DNA from: Ligustrum vulgare
Lineage: Eukaryota; Streptophyta; Magnoliopsida; Lamiales; Oleaceae
Reading direction: 5' to 3'
Length of the DNA stretch: 64,000 nt
Assembly (NCBI GenBank): GCA_963555705.1
Contig: OY743183.1
Span: 50,085,466 to 50,149,465 of the forward strand
The notes beneath the pieces are model-generated. The model ran no database searches and had not been told where the DNA came from. It saw nothing but the letters and a program-made list of their open reading frames with translations. Each line of letters starts with the position of its first letter. Position 1 is the first letter of the stretch. Below, piece after piece: positions 61,792 through 64,000 of this stretch. A program made the position numbers and the translations under genes.

Positions 61792-63212
61792 TGATGCGTG
61801 TCGTGATGCACCAAAATAATAAATAAATTCCTTGTTCACTATTACTAAGAATGTAGCAATGGAAGCAAGGGTCGATCATACAAGGAACGGGAACTAACTT
61901 AGTGTCATGTCAATTAGAATCGTAAAGGGGGAGTTTTGTTTTGAGTTGTTTGTAAATGATTTAACTAGTAAAATAAAGAAATTAAAGTGGTTGGAATAAA
62001 TATCAAATGTTGACGAGTCCTAGTTCTCAGGTTCAGTTGTATTCTATCACAATATTATCACTTTCCAGCAACGCGGGTTCAATTTCTTCGTTGATTTAAC
62101 ACCCGTAAATAGTTAACAAGCTCTAACTATTCCTATTCTCCCTTAATTGCATTTAATTAGAATAAGCTCTCTAATCAAACATTAGCCATTGAATAACCTA
62201 AAATAAGCTCTTTAGATTTAAGACAACGACTATATAGTGGTTAAGAAGAATTAGGGTGAATTAGATTATCAATTACACAAGCTCGTGACAATTAACCTAA
62301 GTTCGAATTCTCTATGAAAATTATTAAATTTTCACTTGCTACTATGATTTGAACAACAAGACAATTACGGATCCAATCATTCAAAATAGCAAATCTCAAT
62401 ACAACAAATTAAATGATAAGGCCTTAATCAAATAAAGAATTGCATTGATTGAATTAAAAACGCATAAGAATCCAACAAATCAAAGTAAAGAATTTAGAAC
62501 TACGTTACTCGTTTGGAAAAGCAATAAACAAATTGATATGAAATACAATTTCCCTTTCGAACTAGGTATGGAAGCTTAGCCGCGCATAGTCATGGTGAAA
62601 AGCCCAGAATTTTGCATCTCATTCATCTTCTTCTCCGGATTTATTTCTCTTCCACGCTCCAAGCAAGCCGCTCCTCTTTTAATAATTATTTCACACTTTT
62701 TCTGTCATGAGAGTCCCTTTTTATAGCCTTAATTTCGTGGCCTAGCTTTGGGCTCAAGAAATCCCAAGATTATGGAAAGAATTAAAATATGGAAATTGTT
62801 GACTGGAGAGTTACGGCCGTAACATTTCTTTTACGGCCGTAAATGAGTTTCTGCATATTTCTCAAAATTTGAAGTTACGGCCGTAAGTTTTCCTTTACGG
62901 CCGTAACATGGTTTCTGCTCATTTTTCACCCTTTGAAGGTTACGGCCGTAAACGTGTTTCTGCTGATTTCTCTTAACACGGTTAACACTCTTACGGCCGT
63001 GACTGTGCTACCTTACATCCATAACTTTATTTGAGCCTAAGTCCCCAAACTTCAGTTTTAAGTGCATTTTGGTCCTTTTTCTTCTTTTCTCTTCTTTTAT
63101 GATCCTATACAATATAAAACATAAAATGCATTAATAATACTTATATAGAATCACATTATTGCTTATTCAAGGATATAAGTGCATAAAATAAACGTAAATA
63201 TCACACTTATCA
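61792..63212 (-). mobile_element. Ty3/gypsy 3' LTR on the minus strand, 1421 bp
   Basis: On the minus strand it begins TGATAAGTGTGATATTTACG and ends GCATCACGACACGCATCA. Directly before it on that strand is a polypurine tract, TGTGTGGGGAGATT, preceded by GAGGACGAAC, so this is a 3' LTR whose internal region runs beyond 63213. Its TGATAAG start is like that of the solo LTR at 55966. It contains the palindrome array at 62811-63002. Confidence 0.8.
62811..63002. repeat. Array of six TTACGGCCGTAA palindromes
   Basis: Perfect 12-bp palindromes start at 62811, 62831, 62875, 62895 and 62940, and one variant (TTACGGCCGTGA) starts at 62991. They lie in a roughly 64-bp repeat with a shared spacer GTTTCTGCTNATTTCTC. 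The first two pairs are each exactly 20 bp apart. Confidence 0.95.
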
Positions 63213-64000
63213 AATCTCCCCACACATTGTTCGTCCTCGAACAAAGATTTGCAAAGAAAAGAATAGGATTCAAACAATAGATTACAATTTAGAGACTTGA
63301 GGTTGCAACCCACTTTTCTTTAACAAAAATGTTCCATTGCATGATCGGATTGTGTTCGTGTGTGCTAGAGATGCAACGCCCTTTATTTCCCATCTCAATC
63401 ATGGCTCGATATGGTTTATTTCCTTGCACCTCTCGTGTTTGCTCACATCCCAACCATTTATGTGTGACTACGAGGAGAATAAGTTAGCCCAACTCCAGTG
63501 GAAATCAGTTTCGTAAACCGAGTTGTTCATGAAGTGAATTCAGTCAACACAGTACCCCCGACCACATTCATAGCACCAACCCTAGACCAAGCAATTCAAA
63601 CCACTCAGAAGCATATGTAATGGGTTTTAACACCCTCACAAGATATTTCTCTCGTCTCACAAATTGTATAAGGGGTTGAATTTTCGCTCAGCTCTCTGCA
63701 TGGATAAGTCAGTACCACAGATTGCCTAGATGTCATAACCGGAACCAACAATAACACAAGTGCAAAGCGAAGGTCTTTATTTGGTTGTAACGGGGCTTCA
63801 GGTCAGGTAGGGAAAAATGATATATTTAGGCTGAGTCGAGAAGGAATTTTGCAAGCTAAGTCAATTCAAAATGACATTACTTCCTTCACTCTATTAATAT
63901 GAACTTCATTGTTTCCCGCTACCCAACTTTATTCACACTCGAATCTCTTCTTTTTTTTCACAAGTTGAGTGTTTGACATCCTCAACTACTAATTTTCATG
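63213..64000 (-). mobile_element. 3' untranslated internal region of the minus-strand gypsy element
   Basis: Follows the polypurine tract of the LTR at 61792-63212. No coding frame is visible within the window; pol, if present, lies beyond 64000. Confidence 0.6.

Noticed and set aside
62811..63002. CRISPR-like array
   Set aside because: Repeat units are 12-bp palindromes within a plant retrotransposon LTR, with similar and not unique spacers. CRISPR arrays are prokaryotic.

Overview
The window is nuclear DNA of a flowering plant, very probably a eudicot. It is AT-rich and intron-like, full of mobile elements, and holds a decayed piece of plastid DNA. I cannot name the species. Only one protein-coding gene looks intact: a DREB-type AP2/ERF transcription factor at 42.5-43.3 kb. 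Everything else recognisable is a transposon, a gene fragment carried by a transposon, or a pseudogene.

The framework is a direct segmental duplication. Copy 1 (1-15892, left end outside the window) and copy 2 (23997-41599) come to about 7.77 and 7.72 kb once Helitron insertions are subtracted. Both carry the same older insertions: an LTR end, hAT elements with 8-bp target duplications, MITEs and two tRNA-derived SINEs. Each copy is then split at the same TA microsatellite by a different large Helitron: H1 (2959-8965, 6.0 kb) in copy 1 and H2 (26918-36804, 9.9 kb) in copy 2. H1 carries intron-containing fragments of an aldehyde oxidase, a CYP90B/DWF4-like P450 and an AGD14-like ARF-GAP gene, all in the Helitron's orientation. 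H2 carries a probable NUP98 fragment and a tandem array of micro-exon-like units. Copy 1 also holds a third Helitron, H3 (10360-12477); copy 2 is its empty site.

Between the copies lie a 5'-truncated LINE (minus strand), a scrambled plastid insertion (rbcL, rpoC2 and ycf3 pieces side by side, though far apart in plastid genomes), a 1.1-kb TIR element with TAA target duplication, and a decayed Ty1/copia element (20834-24448) whose 5' LTR is split by an hAT element that itself contains a MITE.

Right of copy 2 come the ERF gene, with MITEs in its upstream region, a possible snRNA-type promoter, a minus-strand Helitron H4 (44780-46505, same style as H3), and a 12-kb nested complex. The host of that complex is a copia element (47448-59572) with short LTRs and arrays of small inverted repeats. 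It is interrupted by a 5'-truncated Ty3/gypsy chromovirus with a 3.1-kb LTR, by an ACCC-rich repeat, and by a 1557-bp solo LTR with a perfect 5-bp target duplication. The window ends with an LTR-like segment, CACTA-like subterminal repeats and the 3' LTR of a minus-strand gypsy element bearing an array of a 12-bp palindrome.

All coordinates and comparisons were made by eye. Family names rest on recognised motifs, not on searches.
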